Notes: a model not told the origin generated them from the sequence alone. DNA of 64,000 nt from Legionella steigerwaltii (GCF_001468065.1 NZ_LNYZ01000003.1:1-64000), one strand, 5' to 3'; positions 9,045 to 18,349 are shown, counted from the stretch's first letter. Translations and numbers: made by a program.

Positions 9045-9407
9045 ATGATAAATAAAATCTCAACTGCGGTGATAGCTTACGTCATTCTCTTGGCTTCTAT
9101 CCCTTCATTTGCAAATGCATCTCACATTAAGATTAATTTTAAGAAAACTTATTGTGGTAATCAGGAATATTTAGGAAACCATGCAGCAAAACGCCCTCAT
9201 CTGCATTGCGGCGAGACTTTTATCTCTTACAAAAAAGCAACTGGCGATCATATAAATATTGCTGAACCAGGAACTTGCAGCCGAACAAACTTAGTTTTTG
9301 ATGACATCAAATCGAAAAAAGATGCATTTGAAGATTATGATAGTATCTATAATGCGTTGGTATCCTACCATCAATCAGGTTGTCCTAACCAACTGGCTTC
9401 TGAATAA
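9045..9407 (+). CDS. Small exported protein, unknown
   Basis: A 120-residue protein with a clear signal peptide (residues about 1-25, cleavage near FANA-SH). The mature part has four cysteines (in TYCGN, HCGE, TCSRT, GCPNQ), suggesting two disulfides and a compact periplasmic or secreted fold. No family is recognised. It lies downstream of phaC in the same direction, separated by about 90 bases, so it may have its own promoter. Confidence 0.65.
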   Translation: MINKISTAVIAYVILLASIPSFANASHIKINFKKTYCGNQEYLGNHAAKRPHLHCGETFISYKKATGDHINIAEPGTCSRTNLVFDDIKSKKDAFEDYDSIYNALVSYHQSGCPNQLASE

Positions 9408-9430
9408 AATATATTGAGAATGATAAGAAT

Positions 9431-9513
9431 GTAGCCTGGGTGCAGCGCAGCGGAACCCGGGTTGAGCAATTCGTTCATAAAACCCGGGTTCCGCTGCGCT
9501 GCACCCAGGCTAC
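9431..9513. repeat. Family I palindromic repeat, full copy
   Basis: GTAGCCTGGGTGCAGCGCAG and CTGCGCTGCACCCAGGCTAC flank a short centre containing two CCCGGGTT half-sites. It lies between convergent genes, where it may end transcription both ways. Confidence 0.9.
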
Positions 9514-9536
9514 AAAACCGACCTACGAGCAAGCAG

Positions 9537-9878
9537 TTACTCAAATAATTCCAGGACTTTCTCAGGCGGACGTCCAATGACCGCTTTGTCTTTATAGGTG
9601 ACAATAGGGCGTTGCATTAATATGGGCTCTTTGAGCATCGCGTCTAATACGTGCATTTCATTATCCAGCGACAATTTCAGTTCTTTAAAAACATACTCAT
9701 CAGTACGAACAAAATCCTGAAGTGCAAAGTGATTCTTTAAGTCGTTTAATTGCTTCAAACTAAGAGGTGTTTTAAGGTATTCGATAATAACAGGTTTAAA
9801 CCCTTTGCTTTGAAGAAGTTCTAAAGTTTTTCGTGATTTAGAGCATCGAGGATTATGATAAATAGTAATTTCTTGCAT
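9537..9878 (-). CDS. arsC: ArsC-family arsenate reductase (glutaredoxin type)
   Basis: A 113-residue thioredoxin-fold protein of the ArsC family, which reduces arsenate using glutathione and glutaredoxin. The active cysteine is C12 in YHNPRCSKSR. The later RP motifs (MQRPIV and GRPPEKVLELF) are the anion-binding and C-terminal family marks. Length equals the family norm. No arsB or arsR is nearby, so it may be one of the many housekeeping ArsC/YfgD-like paralogues and not a resistance gene. Confidence 0.88.
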   Translation of the reverse strand: MQEITIYHNPRCSKSRKTLELLQSKGFKPVIIEYLKTPLSLKQLNDLKNHFALQDFVRTDEYVFKELKLSLDNEMHVLDAMLKEPILMQRPIVTYKDKAVIGRPPEKVLELFE

Positions 9879-10041
9879 AGTTCTTTCGTTTTGTCTTACT
9901 GAGATAGATTGTGCACTATAACATGTTCTTGATGCATTATCTTTAAATTCTAGCCCGCCATATAACCAATGGTAATTGTTTATTGACTCAAAGAGAAATC
10001 TCCTTTTTACTACCTTAATGTGAATTATTTAATAGACTCTT

Positions 10042-10536
10042 ATGCAATTTACTATTGTTCCTATCCAAGAAAAACATATTGAAGCTTTTTGGACCGCTGT
10101 AGATCGTGTGGCGCGTGAACGCAAATTCTTGGCTTTTTTAGAAGGTCCTCCGATCGAATTAACTCGAAATTTTGTTTTAGAGCATATTAACAAAGACTGG
10201 CCTCAAGTTGTCGCAATGCATAAGGAGCAAGTCGTTGGTTGGTGTGATATCAGCCCTCTTGATCGGCCTGTTTTTGCTCATGTTGGTGCTTTAGGAATTG
10301 GTGTACTTGCACCCTACAGAGGGCAAGGAATAGGTGAGGCCTTATTAAGCACAGCATTGCAAATGGCTAAGTCAAAAGGGTTAACACGTATAGAACTTAC
10401 TGTGCGCGAACATAATAAAGCGGCCATTTCGTTGTATGAAAAATATGGATTTGTCAAAGAAGGGATACATAAAAATGCTGTTCGTATCGATGGAGTATAT
10501 GAAAATCATATTTTTATGGCCTTGCTTTTTGAATAA
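10042..10536 (+). CDS. GNAT-family N-acetyltransferase
   Basis: A 164-residue acyl-CoA-dependent acetyltransferase. The acetyl-CoA loop is LGIGVLAPYRGQGIGEALL (R/Q-x-x-G-x-G pattern), followed by the usual LTVREHNKAAISLYEKYGF segment. Substrate cannot be told from sequence; such proteins acetylate protein N-termini, polyamines or antibiotics. It is a single gene, with a family III repeat starting four bases after its stop. Confidence 0.85.
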   Translation: MQFTIVPIQEKHIEAFWTAVDRVARERKFLAFLEGPPIELTRNFVLEHINKDWPQVVAMHKEQVVGWCDISPLDRPVFAHVGALGIGVLAPYRGQGIGEALLSTALQMAKSKGLTRIELTVREHNKAAISLYEKYGFVKEGIHKNAVRIDGVYENHIFMALLFE

Positions 10537-10540
10537 CTAA

Positions 10541-10685
10541 TAGAGTCTGTTTCCATTTCGCTGGCTTGAGTCAAAATGGCTTGATTTTTGAGTACCGAAG
10601 CGCAGCATACATAAAGTATGTAAGCATCGGAGCACAGAAAATCAGGGCAGTTTGACCAAGATAGTAGAAATGAAAACAGACTCTA
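10541..10685. repeat. Family III inverted-repeat element (MITE-like), full copy
   Basis: The element has imperfect arms of about 70 bases. It begins TAGAGTCTGTTTCCATTTC and ends with GAAATGAAAACAGACTCTA, with a central GCATACATAAAGTATGTAAG palindrome. It codes for nothing. The downstream minus-strand gene stops on the TAG at its right edge. Related shorter copies are at 27008-27082 and 35715-35755. Confidence 0.75.
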
Positions 10686-11456
10686 ATCATTGAGTTTCTC
10701 TTTATTTAAGGGAAGAGGAACTGGCTTTGTATAATGTTTATAAATGTTCCACCTTTTCTCAGAAAATGCTTTAGGGGTTGTTTTTAACAAGAGAAAGGCT
10801 AAAAATTCAGCGCAGACTGCAGGAGGTATCAAGGTTTTTTCTTGATATGCTTCTTGAAACTCGACAGCCAATGGAAACTGTTCTATAGGGCATTCTCGCA
10901 AATCTTTTTGCATCCCTGTGTCTACTTCACCTGGAATAACATCAGTAGCTACTATTTCATAAGGTAATTCTGCCTGCAATATGCGCGTCCACATGTTGAG
11001 AGCTGCTTTGGAAATGCAGTAAGCGCCTGCACCTGGAACTACTTTTTCACCAGCTACTGATGTGATATTTAAAATGCGGCCACCATTCTCTGAAAAGAAA
11101 GGAAGTAAACTTTGGGTGAGTAACAAAGGCGCGATAAGATTGGTTTCAATTATTTTTTTTATATCAGCAGGTACTGCCTTATGTAATTTGCCAAGAGGGT
11201 AAATAATACCAGCATTATGAATCAAGTAATTGATCTTTAATTGCTTTATTTCATGTACAATTCTTTCTAAGCCCTCATCGGTAGTAATATCAGCAGGTAT
11301 ACTCCTGATTTTCTCCGGATACCTATCCTTTAATTGAAGCAACTCATTGTTATTTCTTGCAATCGCGATTACCGTGATCCCCTGAGAGGCCAGCTCTAAA
11401 GCCAATGCATGTCCGATACCACCGCTCGCTCCTGTAATCACTGCAATTTGTGACAT
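10683..11456 (-). CDS. Short-chain dehydrogenase/reductase
   Basis: A 257-residue SDR oxidoreductase. The dinucleotide motif is TGASGGIG (8-15), NAG follows at about 82, and the catalytic pair is in GAYCISKAAL (Y-x-x-x-K). The arginine-rich start of the second strand (IARNNNELL) suggests NADP(H). Overall form resembles DltE/YciK-type SDRs of unknown substrate. The stop codon TAG lies on the right edge of the family III repeat. Confidence 0.85.
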   Translation of the reverse strand: MSQIAVITGASGGIGHALALELASQGITVIAIARNNNELLQLKDRYPEKIRSIPADITTDEGLERIVHEIKQLKINYLIHNAGIIYPLGKLHKAVPADIKKIIETNLIAPLLLTQSLLPFFSENGGRILNITSVAGEKVVPGAGAYCISKAALNMWTRILQAELPYEIVATDVIPGEVDTGMQKDLRECPIEQFPLAVEFQEAYQEKTLIPPAVCAEFLAFLLLKTTPKAFSEKRWNIYKHYTKPVPLPLNKEKLND

Positions 11457-11503
11457 AGGTACTCCATTACTTGCTTGAATTTAGAAATCTATTGATTTAT
11501 CTT

Positions 11504-11530
11504 CATGCCTAGGGTCGTTACCTAGGCATG
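11504..11530. terminator. Perfect 10-base-pair hairpin
   Basis: CATGCCTAGG at 11504-11513 pairs with CCTAGGCATG at 11521-11530 around a 7-base loop, between two minus-strand genes. A short TTCTTTT follows on the plus side and no strong T run on the minus side, so terminator function is uncertain. Confidence 0.45.
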
Positions 11531-11540
11531 GGTAGTTCTT

Positions 11541-12002
11541 TTAACTAAAGTAACAACTCAGAGTTTTCTCATTATGGGGTTGTTGTTCCAATCCAGTTTT
11601 TAAGCGCGTCAATTCAGTTTTCATATCGATTAAGATCATTTTTACATTTTTAAATGTTTGGTCATAAAATGTATCTTTTAAAAAGCTATTTAATTCTTTA
11701 ATTTCATGATTAAAAATTGTCGAAACTTTAGTATAAAACTCATCATCAGTAAGATTTGGTTTATTTAGAAGACTGATAATCCTGCGCTCTCTTGGGATCA
11801 TATCTTCTAAGTCACAAAAACATTTATCAAGAAGGATATTACAAATTTGTAAATCCATTTCTGCAGTTTCATCCACTTTTATGGCGTTAATTTTTTTTTG
11901 AAACATGTCGAGACATTCTATTTGAAAGGGTGAAATTTTGTCTTTATGAGCCGTTATTGCTCTGTTTAAAATATGTAATAACATTTCTTTAGAGGTGGGC
12001 AT
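11541..12002 (-). CDS. Small helical protein, unknown
   Basis: A 153-residue soluble protein with no signal peptide or membrane segment. It is almost wholly made of charged amphipathic helices (lysine, glutamate, leucine rich) and contains four cysteines spread over its length. No family is recognised. It lies upstream of the SDR but is separated by a hairpin, so it is probably its own transcription unit. Confidence 0.5.
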   Translation of the reverse strand: MPTSKEMLLHILNRAITAHKDKISPFQIECLDMFQKKINAIKVDETAEMDLQICNILLDKCFCDLEDMIPRERRIISLLNKPNLTDDEFYTKVSTIFNHEIKELNSFLKDTFYDQTFKNVKMILIDMKTELTRLKTGLEQQPHNEKTLSCYFS

Positions 12003-12287
12003 AATTTTATATCAATCCATCGGTTAATTGCGTGCCCAAATCATAACATTACTGAATATAATTTTCACTTTAATGGTTTCCTGTTCTTTTCTCGAATGAT
12101 TTCATAGAAAAACATCATATATTTTTTTACAAAATGCGCTTTGTTTTTGCCGTGTCCTGGCAGGAATAGCGGAGGTGTATATCATCTAGCCAGTCATGAA
12201 CATAATTTTTATGTGAAAAAATCTCTTTGTTAATCAATCCTTAAGCTTACTTGTTTTACACTGATAAAAAGTGAAGAGGAGACTGCT

Positions 12288-12527
12288 ATGTCAAACAAAA
12301 AATTAACTGAACGTTTGAACTATGAGCTTGATGAATTAGGTGTTCCCGAATTAATGACAGAGCGCGTCCAAGCATGTTCAAAGATGTTTCAATTGCCTAA
12401 ATTTAAAATTGAAGCGTTACTTTATGGAGTTGCATTGGATGACAATACGATGCAAAGAATTGCCGATGAGCTTGAAGTGAGCACCGATTGGCTATTTGGC
12501 GCTACCAAAGAAAAAACAAGACACTGA
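12288..12527 (+). CDS. Small helix-turn-helix-like protein
   Basis: A 79-residue protein with a good AGAGGAG ribosome site. Residues about 40-75 (ALLYGVALDDNTMQRIADEL then VSTDWLFG) read like the second half of an XRE/Cro-type helix-turn-helix, where the WLxxG ending is typical. The first part is a short helical lead. It may be a small DNA-binding regulator. Its target is unknown; it is convergent with the hydrogenase operon. Confidence 0.6.
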   Translation: MSNKKLTERLNYELDELGVPELMTERVQACSKMFQLPKFKIEALLYGVALDDNTMQRIADELEVSTDWLFGATKEKTRH

Positions 12528-12594
12528 AGAAGTAGAAAGCATATTAGAAATAAGGTGACGTGGGATGTAGAAGTCTTGGTGACTATTTATTCTT

Positions 12595-12715
12595 GTAGCC
12601 TGGGTGCAGCGGAGCGGAACCCAGGGCATGGAACATAATTACCCGCCGAAACCCGGGATCAAAAACTTATGTGGGCACCGACCCCCGGGTTCCGTTACCG
12701 CTGCACCCAGGCTAC
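12595..12715. repeat. Family I palindromic repeat inside the end of a coding region
   Basis: GTAGCCTGGGTGCAGCGGAG and CCGCTGCACCCAGGCTAC bound an enlarged, diverged centre. The right arm has two extra bases (GTTACC) relative to other copies; these give the TAA stop of the hydrogenase protease gene, whose last residues (about AWVQR) are encoded by the repeat. Confidence 0.85.
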
Positions 12716-13168
12716 AATTTCATTTTTTAATTGAAGCGCCAAATCGGTAATTGCATTTTCTACGTGTAGAGAAAGTGTCGTATCGAAGGTAATTACATCA
12801 ATTTCGATTCCATAAAATAAAAGATTATCCGGTAATTCATTGAGAGCACTTGCTAATTGCAACGCTTGGATGATGCCCAGGTCATGGGTTGAGAATCCAG
12901 GTGCAGAATCAAGAAGAGCCTCTTTTTGAAAGCGATGGATCGTTCCTATGGCATTGCCAGATTTGACTGCATCAATAATAAAAACAGTATTGAATCCACT
13001 CATTAATTCAATAAGCCGAACGCCGGGGCGATCACAGCGTTCAATAACTACGAATGGTGATACATCGGTATCTATTGAAAGCTGATGTTTTAACTCTTCG
13101 ACCACCTTCCAACCTACCTGATCATCGCCAAAAGGGGAACCAACTCCTAGCACTTTAATGATCGTCAT
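12695..13168 (-). CDS. Hydrogenase maturation protease
   Basis: A 157-residue endopeptidase of the HycI/HoxW family that cuts the C-terminal tail from the NiFe large subunit after nickel is inserted. The N-terminal GVGSPFGDDQVG holds the usual metal-binding acidic residue; a second acidic residue is in IIDAV and a histidine is in STHDLG. Its start ATGA overlaps the stop of the large-subunit gene, so the two are translationally coupled. The last six residues come from the palindromic repeat. Confidence 0.88.
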   Translation of the reverse strand: MTIIKVLGVGSPFGDDQVGWKVVEELKHQLSIDTDVSPFVVIERCDRPGVRLIELMSGFNTVFIIDAVKSGNAIGTIHRFQKEALLDSAPGFSTHDLGIIQALQLASALNELPDNLLFYGIEIDVITFDTTLSLHVENAITDLALQLKNEIVAWVQR

Positions 13169-14457
13169 TCTCGATTCACTTTAATCGTCAAAAAATGTGT
13201 AGAACATGAAATACAGGGGTCATAATTGCGGATGATCATTTCACTATATGAACGTAACGACTCTTCATCTTGGTCAAGGCCATATTGCACCAAAGAACGA
13301 CGTAAATCGTCTTCAATCCGTGCCTGATTTTGGCTGGTTGGAGGCACGATACGGGCGGATTTTACTTCTCCATGGGCATCTAATTGAATATGTTGCCACA
13401 AAGTACCCCTGGGCGCTTCGGTACACCCAAATCCTGTTCCGGCACGTGGTTTAATTTCGGGATGCGACTCTTTTGGGATTTTATATTGTTCCATAATGCG
13501 TATGGATTCTAGAACACAAAAATAGATTTCAACTGCGCGCGCAAAAATACTGTGATACATATTACGGGAGGGAAAGTTTATATTTAAATCCTGTAAAAGA
13601 AGATGGATGGGAACGGGAAGGTGGCCAAAACAATTGTTCACTCGCGCGAGAGGTCCTACCAAGTACGGTTTATTTTGCAATAAACAATGCAAGGCAGTGG
13701 AGTAGGAGACTTGGCTTTCTTTGAAGTAGGCATCAAATTCCTCGATGCTAATGTTTAAACCATGATTGGAAACCAGTCTTCCCTCATTGAATGGATATTC
13801 TGTAGGATGATAAAGTGAGACGTAGGTGAATTCGTGAGAGTTATCTGGGAAAGAACGCTCAGCAAGCCAGCGAATTAGTGCTTCACAATCTTCAATGCGT
13901 GCTTTTGCTTTTTCTAATAAAGTATTGATTTGCGTCAGAGAGGGTGCTTTATAAAATCCTCCCACGCAGGCACCAACGGGATGAACCGAACGACCACCAA
14001 ATAATTTGATTAAATCATTACCAAACGATTGCAAACGGATGCCTCGTCGTACTTCTTCAGGATAACTTTTTGCCATTTCAGGTGCTGATTTAAATCCTAA
14101 AAAATCAGGTAATGCTAAAAAATGAATGTGCATGCTATGGCTTTCCAGCCATTCACCGCAGTAAAAGAGGCGGCGCATCTCGCGTACCCAAGGAGAAGGC
14201 TGTAGACCAAAACACTGTTCGATTGCCTGAGTCGCGCTCATTTGATAAGCAACAGGACATATCCCACAGATCCGCGCTACAAGATCCAGAACATCGGTAT
14301 AACTTCTGCCTTCGAGAAATTTTTCAAATAATCTTGGGGGTTCATAAATTTTTAATTGGAGTTGGGTGATTTTACTGTCGCGAATATGCAACTCAAGCGC
14401 ACCTTCGCCTTCAACGCGCGCCAAAATAGGAACATTAATGGAAATCGTGTTACTCAT
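13165..14457 (-). CDS. hydA: Group 3b NiFe hydrogenase large (alpha) subunit
   Basis: A 430-residue catalytic subunit that holds the NiFe(CN)2CO centre. The two cysteine pairs are RICGIC (C64, C67) and DPCISCSTH (C415, C418). The protease should cut after H421, removing a nine-residue tail. The four-subunit context (alpha, delta, gamma, beta) matches cytoplasmic bidirectional NAD(P)-linked enzymes of group 3b, also called sulfhydrogenases. It overlaps the small-subunit gene by 8 bases. Direction of the reaction in the cell (hydrogen uptake, proton reduction or sulfur reduction) cannot be read from sequence. Confidence 0.92.
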   Translation of the reverse strand: MSNTISINVPILARVEGEGALELHIRDSKITQLQLKIYEPPRLFEKFLEGRSYTDVLDLVARICGICPVAYQMSATQAIEQCFGLQPSPWVREMRRLFYCGEWLESHSMHIHFLALPDFLGFKSAPEMAKSYPEEVRRGIRLQSFGNDLIKLFGGRSVHPVGACVGGFYKAPSLTQINTLLEKAKARIEDCEALIRWLAERSFPDNSHEFTYVSLYHPTEYPFNEGRLVSNHGLNISIEEFDAYFKESQVSYSTALHCLLQNKPYLVGPLARVNNCFGHLPVPIHLLLQDLNINFPSRNMYHSIFARAVEIYFCVLESIRIMEQYKIPKESHPEIKPRAGTGFGCTEAPRGTLWQHIQLDAHGEVKSARIVPPTSQNQARIEDDLRRSLVQYGLDQDEESLRSYSEMIIRNYDPCISCSTHFLTIKVNRE

Positions 14458-15235
14458 TGCTGATTTTAATTCCCTTAAAATAAGCTCCAGCTTTGTTAAA
14501 CGCAGGAGCTTGATTATTAATATGCAAAAATTTTTGTGCGATGGCTTCCTTAGTTAAGCCGAGTTGCTCAAACCAGTTCCCCAAAGATTGAGGATTAGGA
14601 TTTTCTTTTGGACCATAACACGCATAACATCCTCGTCCTACTGTGGGACAAAGAGAACCGCATCCCAATTTGGTTACAGGGCCCATACACGGTTGTTTTT
14701 GGGTAACCAAAACACATATATTCCCTTTACGTTTGCATTCCATACACTCAGAATCTTGTTTGATGCGAGGAGTCGTATTGGATAATAAGAAACGGATTGC
14801 TTCTAATACTTGATTGCTATTTACCGGACAGCCCCATAACTCCCAATCCACTTTTACGTGATGTGAAATGGGGGTGGAAGTACTTAAGCTTTGAATGTAT
14901 TCTGGAGAAGCATAAATACTACTGACCCATTCTTTAGTGTCCGCAAAATGACGTAAAGCCTGCACACCTCCCGCGGTAGCACAAGCACCAATGGTAATGA
15001 TGAATTGACTGTGTTCACGAATTTTTTTAATACGTTCTTCTTCATCTGGAGTGGAGATGCTGCCTTCAACAAAGGCAATATCTACTTTGGCATCAAGATC
15101 GACTGCTCCTGCTTCCGAAAAATGAACCATATCAACTAATTCAGATAAAGTCAGTAAGGCCTCTCCGGAATTTAAAAAGGCCAATTGGCATCCATCACAG
15201 GATGTAAATTTATGTACCGACACACGTGGCTTCAT
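14450..15235 (-). CDS. hydD: Group 3b NiFe hydrogenase small (delta) subunit
   Basis: A 261-residue iron-sulfur subunit that passes electrons from the NiFe site. The proximal cluster ligands are in FTSCDGCQLAFLN (start), GACATAGG and the late cysteine stretch GCGSLCPTVGRGCYACYGPK, the layout of the NuoB/20 kDa family. There is no Tat signal, as expected of a cytoplasmic group 3 enzyme. It starts five bases after the gamma gene and overlaps the alpha gene. Confidence 0.92.
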   Translation of the reverse strand: MKPRVSVHKFTSCDGCQLAFLNSGEALLTLSELVDMVHFSEAGAVDLDAKVDIAFVEGSISTPDEEERIKKIREHSQFIITIGACATAGGVQALRHFADTKEWVSSIYASPEYIQSLSTSTPISHHVKVDWELWGCPVNSNQVLEAIRFLLSNTTPRIKQDSECMECKRKGNICVLVTQKQPCMGPVTKLGCGSLCPTVGRGCYACYGPKENPNPQSLGNWFEQLGLTKEAIAQKFLHINNQAPAFNKAGAYFKGIKISNE

Positions 15236-15240
15236 CGTCG

Positions 15241-16086
15241 CTAAAATCCTGGTTCATTAAATAATTCTTTGATTTCTGAATAGGCGAAAACAGGGCCATC
15301 TTTACAAATAAAAACTCCTCCATATTGGCAATGACCGCATTGTCCTATACCACACTCCATATTTCGTTCCATGCTTAAATAAATATCATGCTCTGCAATT
15401 CCGCGTTGCGTAAGTACTTTGACTGCAGTATTCATCATCATTTCCGGCCCACACATCATCACGATTGTATGTGCAGGATTCAGATTGAGCTTATCAATCA
15501 TATCCGTAACATAACCTATAGCCCATGGCCATTTAGGCCCGGCTTGATCGGCTGCGACATGAATTACAGTATTAGGCGATTTTTGCCAAATTGCATACTG
15601 TTTCCTAAAAATAAAATCATCACTGTGCTTCACACCTTGTAGGATGCTCAAATGACCGTATTGTTCTCGGCGTGCCAATATGTATTCAATAATGGAAACC
15701 GAGGGAGCACAACCTAATCCCCCAGTAAGCACTACAACATCTTTGCCTTGTGCTTGGTCAAGCGGCCATCCACGCCCATAAGGTCCGCGAACACCGATTC
15801 GATCTCCGGATTGGAGTTTTTGTAATGCTTTGGTCACTCGCCCAATGGCGCGAATGGTATGCGTTAAAATATCCTTTTTCTCGGGATCTGAGACAATAGA
15901 AATCGCGACTTCACCTACGCCGTATAGATAGAGCATATTAAATTGACCTGGATAAAAGAGAAATCGCTCATGATGTTCTGGGTCAAGAAAGCGCAAATGC
16001 AAGGTAAAAATTGAAGAGGACTCCTCAGTTTTCTCTACAATGATTGCTTCAAGTGGCAAATAGGGATCGGCAATCGATTTAATCAC
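15241..16086 (-). CDS. hydG: Hydrogenase gamma subunit, FAD/NAD(P)-binding reductase
   Basis: A 281-residue ferredoxin-NADP reductase-like diaphorase. An FAD domain (about 1-110, with [16 protein letters not shown]) precedes an NAD(P) domain ([20 protein letters not shown]), and the C-terminal [14 protein letters not shown]...C motif binds a 2Fe-2S cluster, as in PyrK and sulfhydrogenase gamma. It exchanges electrons between NAD(P)H and the iron-sulfur chain. The start is GTG and overlaps the beta gene by 8 bases. Confidence 0.9.
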   Translation of the reverse strand: MIKSIADPYLPLEAIIVEKTEESSSIFTLHLRFLDPEHHERFLFYPGQFNMLYLYGVGEVAISIVSDPEKKDILTHTIRAIGRVTKALQKLQSGDRIGVRGPYGRGWPLDQAQGKDVVVLTGGLGCAPSVSIIEYILARREQYGHLSILQGVKHSDDFIFRKQYAIWQKSPNTVIHVAADQAGPKWPWAIGYVTDMIDKLNLNPAHTIVMMCGPEMMMNTAVKVLTQRGIAEHDIYLSMERNMECGIGQCGHCQYGGVFICKDGPVFAYSEIKELFNEPGF

Positions 16087-17218
16087 TTTCTTTCATCCTT
16101 ACATTGGATTCTCCAGAAATTGCCGCGAGTTCTTCGGTGATATCAATACCCACAGGACACCAGGTAACACAACGTCCGCAGCCTACACAACCACTGCTAT
16201 CAAACTGATCAAACCAACTGCCGACTTTATGAGTCAACCATTGTTTGTAGCGTTTATGCGTATCATCCCGAATGACTTTTCCGCTTAAATAGCTATGGCC
16301 TGCGGTAAAACAAGAGTCCCACTCGCGCTGATGCTCGCTGCTTGTGCCATCTAAACTGGGTTTTTCTACTTCACTATGGCAAAAACAGGTAGGGCATACT
16401 GAGGTGCAATTGCCACATGATAAACATCTTTGTGCTACATCGTCCCATCTTGGATGATTTAAATTGGCAAATAATAAATCGCGTAAACCCTGTTTATTCT
16501 CTAAGGGAATTCTTTTTGTTTGCATTGCCGCTGCGTGTTCTACATGGTTACTGGCCTTTTTACATTGAGTTGCTTTCGCTTTAGGTAAATGTAAATTGGC
16601 AATAATGGCTTGACCACGTTCGCTGCCTGTTTTGACTACGAATCCATCATCAATTTCAGTCATCAGAATATCAAAAGGATTTCTTACTTCTGGTCCAGTT
16701 CCTGCTGAAACACAAAAGCAATTGTTTGAAGAATAAGAACAGTTGACCGCAACAACAAATAACTGCTCACGACGTTTTTTATAGCGTGGATCAGGATGTG
16801 CACTCTCAAGAAACACTTTATCTTGGATACTCATTGCCGCTAAGTCACAGGAACGGGCACCAATAATCGCAATGGGTTGTTCTTCGGCCGGATGTGGTTG
16901 AAAAATTAATTTTCCTTCCTGGTTGCGTTCTACTTTCCATATTGTTTCTTGGGGCTTGAATAGGAGCGGTTTGATTGCTTGTGGGCCATTTGCAAAAGCA
17001 AATGCTTTGTGTTCCGTAATTTTTTCTAATTGGTAACCCCCCGGGGTTTGTTGATCTCGGATGCCCCAAGGTAATTGATCGACCTGTTGTAACACATCAT
17101 AAACAATCGCCCCATCGCGTACTTGAGGGCCGACACAGGAGTATCCTGCATCGTGCAGGGAGTGCAATAAATTCTGCAATTTTAAATAAGGCATGAAATG
17201 GCTTTTATTCGCTGTCAT
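16079..17218 (-). CDS. hydB: Hydrogenase beta subunit, 4Fe-4S protein
   Basis: About 380 residues, an electron-transfer subunit of the sulfhydrogenase beta/anaerobic sulfite reductase A family. Two cluster motifs are near the C-terminus: [16 protein letters not shown] and [17 protein letters not shown]. The chosen ATG (MTANKSHF) has an AAGGA site eight bases upstream. The reading frame stays open for 21 more codons to 17281, but that stretch is the half palindromic repeat at 17249-17280 and should not be part of the protein. It leads the structural genes, 72 bases after hypE. Confidence 0.9.
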   Translation of the reverse strand: MTANKSHFMPYLKLQNLLHSLHDAGYSCVGPQVRDGAIVYDVLQQVDQLPWGIRDQQTPGGYQLEKITEHKAFAFANGPQAIKPLLFKPQETIWKVERNQEGKLIFQPHPAEEQPIAIIGARSCDLAAMSIQDKVFLESAHPDPRYKKRREQLFVVAVNCSYSSNNCFCVSAGTGPEVRNPFDILMTEIDDGFVVKTGSERGQAIIANLHLPKAKATQCKKASNHVEHAAAMQTKRIPLENKQGLRDLLFANLNHPRWDDVAQRCLSCGNCTSVCPTCFCHSEVEKPSLDGTSSEHQREWDSCFTAGHSYLSGKVIRDDTHKRYKQWLTHKVGSWFDQFDSSGCVGCGRCVTWCPVGIDITEELAAISGESNVRMKESD

Positions 17219-17248
17219 AAAATTCCTTGTAGGGAATGCATTACCTAT

Positions 17249-17280
17249 CCCGGGTTCCGCTGCGCTGCACCCAGACCACA
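17249..17280. repeat. Half of a family I palindromic repeat
   Basis: CCCGGGTTCCGCTGCGCTGC followed by ACCCAGACCAC is one arm of the family I element, with a mutated outer end and no partner arm. It sits between hypE and the hydrogenase beta gene and opens a false N-terminal extension of the latter. Confidence 0.75.
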
Positions 17281-17290
17281 TTAAATAACA

Positions 17291-18349
17291 TTAACAAATC
17301 CGTGGCAATTGTTCTCCTGCCAACCAATCGACAATTCTCCTGCCTCCAAGTTTTGTTTTAAGCTGCACAAAATGGCGTGGATCTTCGACCACTTCACCAA
17401 TGATTTCTGCATGCGCTCCCAAGGGATGTGCTCGCATTGCAACTAATAATCTCTCTGCATCATGAGGAGCACAAACAGCGACTAATTTTCCTTCATTTGC
17501 GACGTATAACGCATCAAGTCCTAATAACTCGCATGCACTGGCAACTTCGGTGCGAATCGGGATTTTATTTTCTTCAATAATAAAACCAACATTGGATTGT
17601 AGTGCAAATTCATTTAATGTGGTTGCCAGGCCACCACGAGTAGGATCTCGTAAACAATGAATGTCAGGTACCACATCAACCATGCAAGAGACTAAATCGT
17701 GGAGCGAGGCAGTATCTGATTGAATTTTGGTTTGAAATTGCAGATTATTTCGATGCGCCATAATTGCAACCCCATGATCGCCAATATGCCCGCTAACCAA
17801 CACACGATCGCCTGGTTTGGCTCTGTTTCCGGAAATATGGATTCCTTCAGGGACTACACCTATTCCTGTGGTGGTAATAAATACTCCGTCTCCTTTTCCA
17901 CGTTCGACTACTTTAGTATCACCTGCAATGATAGCAATATTAGCTTGCCGTGCAGCAGCAGCCATGGCTTCGACGATTTTTTGCAAGTCAGCTAATGGAA
18001 ATCCTTCTTCGAGGATAAAACTGGCAGATAGGTACAAGGGTTTGGCACCGGACATCACAATGTCGTTGACTGTACCATGAACGGATAAGGAGCCAATGTT
18101 ACCGCCCGGGAAAAACAAGGGAGAAATCACATGAGCGTCAGTAGTCATGACCATTCGACCTGCAGATACTGAAAAGCAGGCCTGATCATTTCTCGCGGCC
18201 AGCCAGTGATTATCAAAGGCAGCTAAGAACATTTGTTCGATTAATTGAGTCATCGCTCGCCCACCGCTACCATGGGCTAAATTAATGATTCCTTCTCGAA
18301 CATTAAGTTTTGGGGTTTTTGATTTATTCATTATGATTGCTTCAGTCAT
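17291..18349 (-). CDS. hypE: Hydrogenase maturation factor HypE
   Basis: About 352 residues of the AIR synthase/PurM-like superfamily. HypE dehydrates the carbamoyl group received from HypF to make the cyanide ligands of the NiFe site. The N-terminal LAHGSGGRAM motif and the C-terminal PRIC, whose last cysteine carries the thiocyanate, are both present. The start is placed at MTEAII, where ATGA overlaps the hypD stop and an AGGGTGA site lies upstream; an ATG 12 codons earlier is open but lies inside hypD. Confidence 0.94.
   Translation of the reverse strand: MTEAIIMNKSKTPKLNVREGIINLAHGSGGRAMTQLIEQMFLAAFDNHWLAARNDQACFSVSAGRMVMTTDAHVISPLFFPGGNIGSLSVHGTVNDIVMSGAKPLYLSASFILEEGFPLADLQKIVEAMAAAARQANIAIIAGDTKVVERGKGDGVFITTTGIGVVPEGIHISGNRAKPGDRVLVSGHIGDHGVAIMAHRNNLQFQTKIQSDTASLHDLVSCMVDVVPDIHCLRDPTRGGLATTLNEFALQSNVGFIIEENKIPIRTEVASACELLGLDALYVANEGKLVAVCAPHDAERLLVAMRAHPLGAHAEIIGEVVEDPRHFVQLKTKLGGRRIVDWLAGEQLPRIC

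Noticed and set aside
9537..9878. Arsenic resistance operon
   Set aside because: Only the ArsC-like gene is present; no arsB, arsR or acr3 neighbour, so a full resistance system is not supported.
17817..18080. Open frame opposite hypE
   Set aside because: Antisense shadow of a well-conserved gene.
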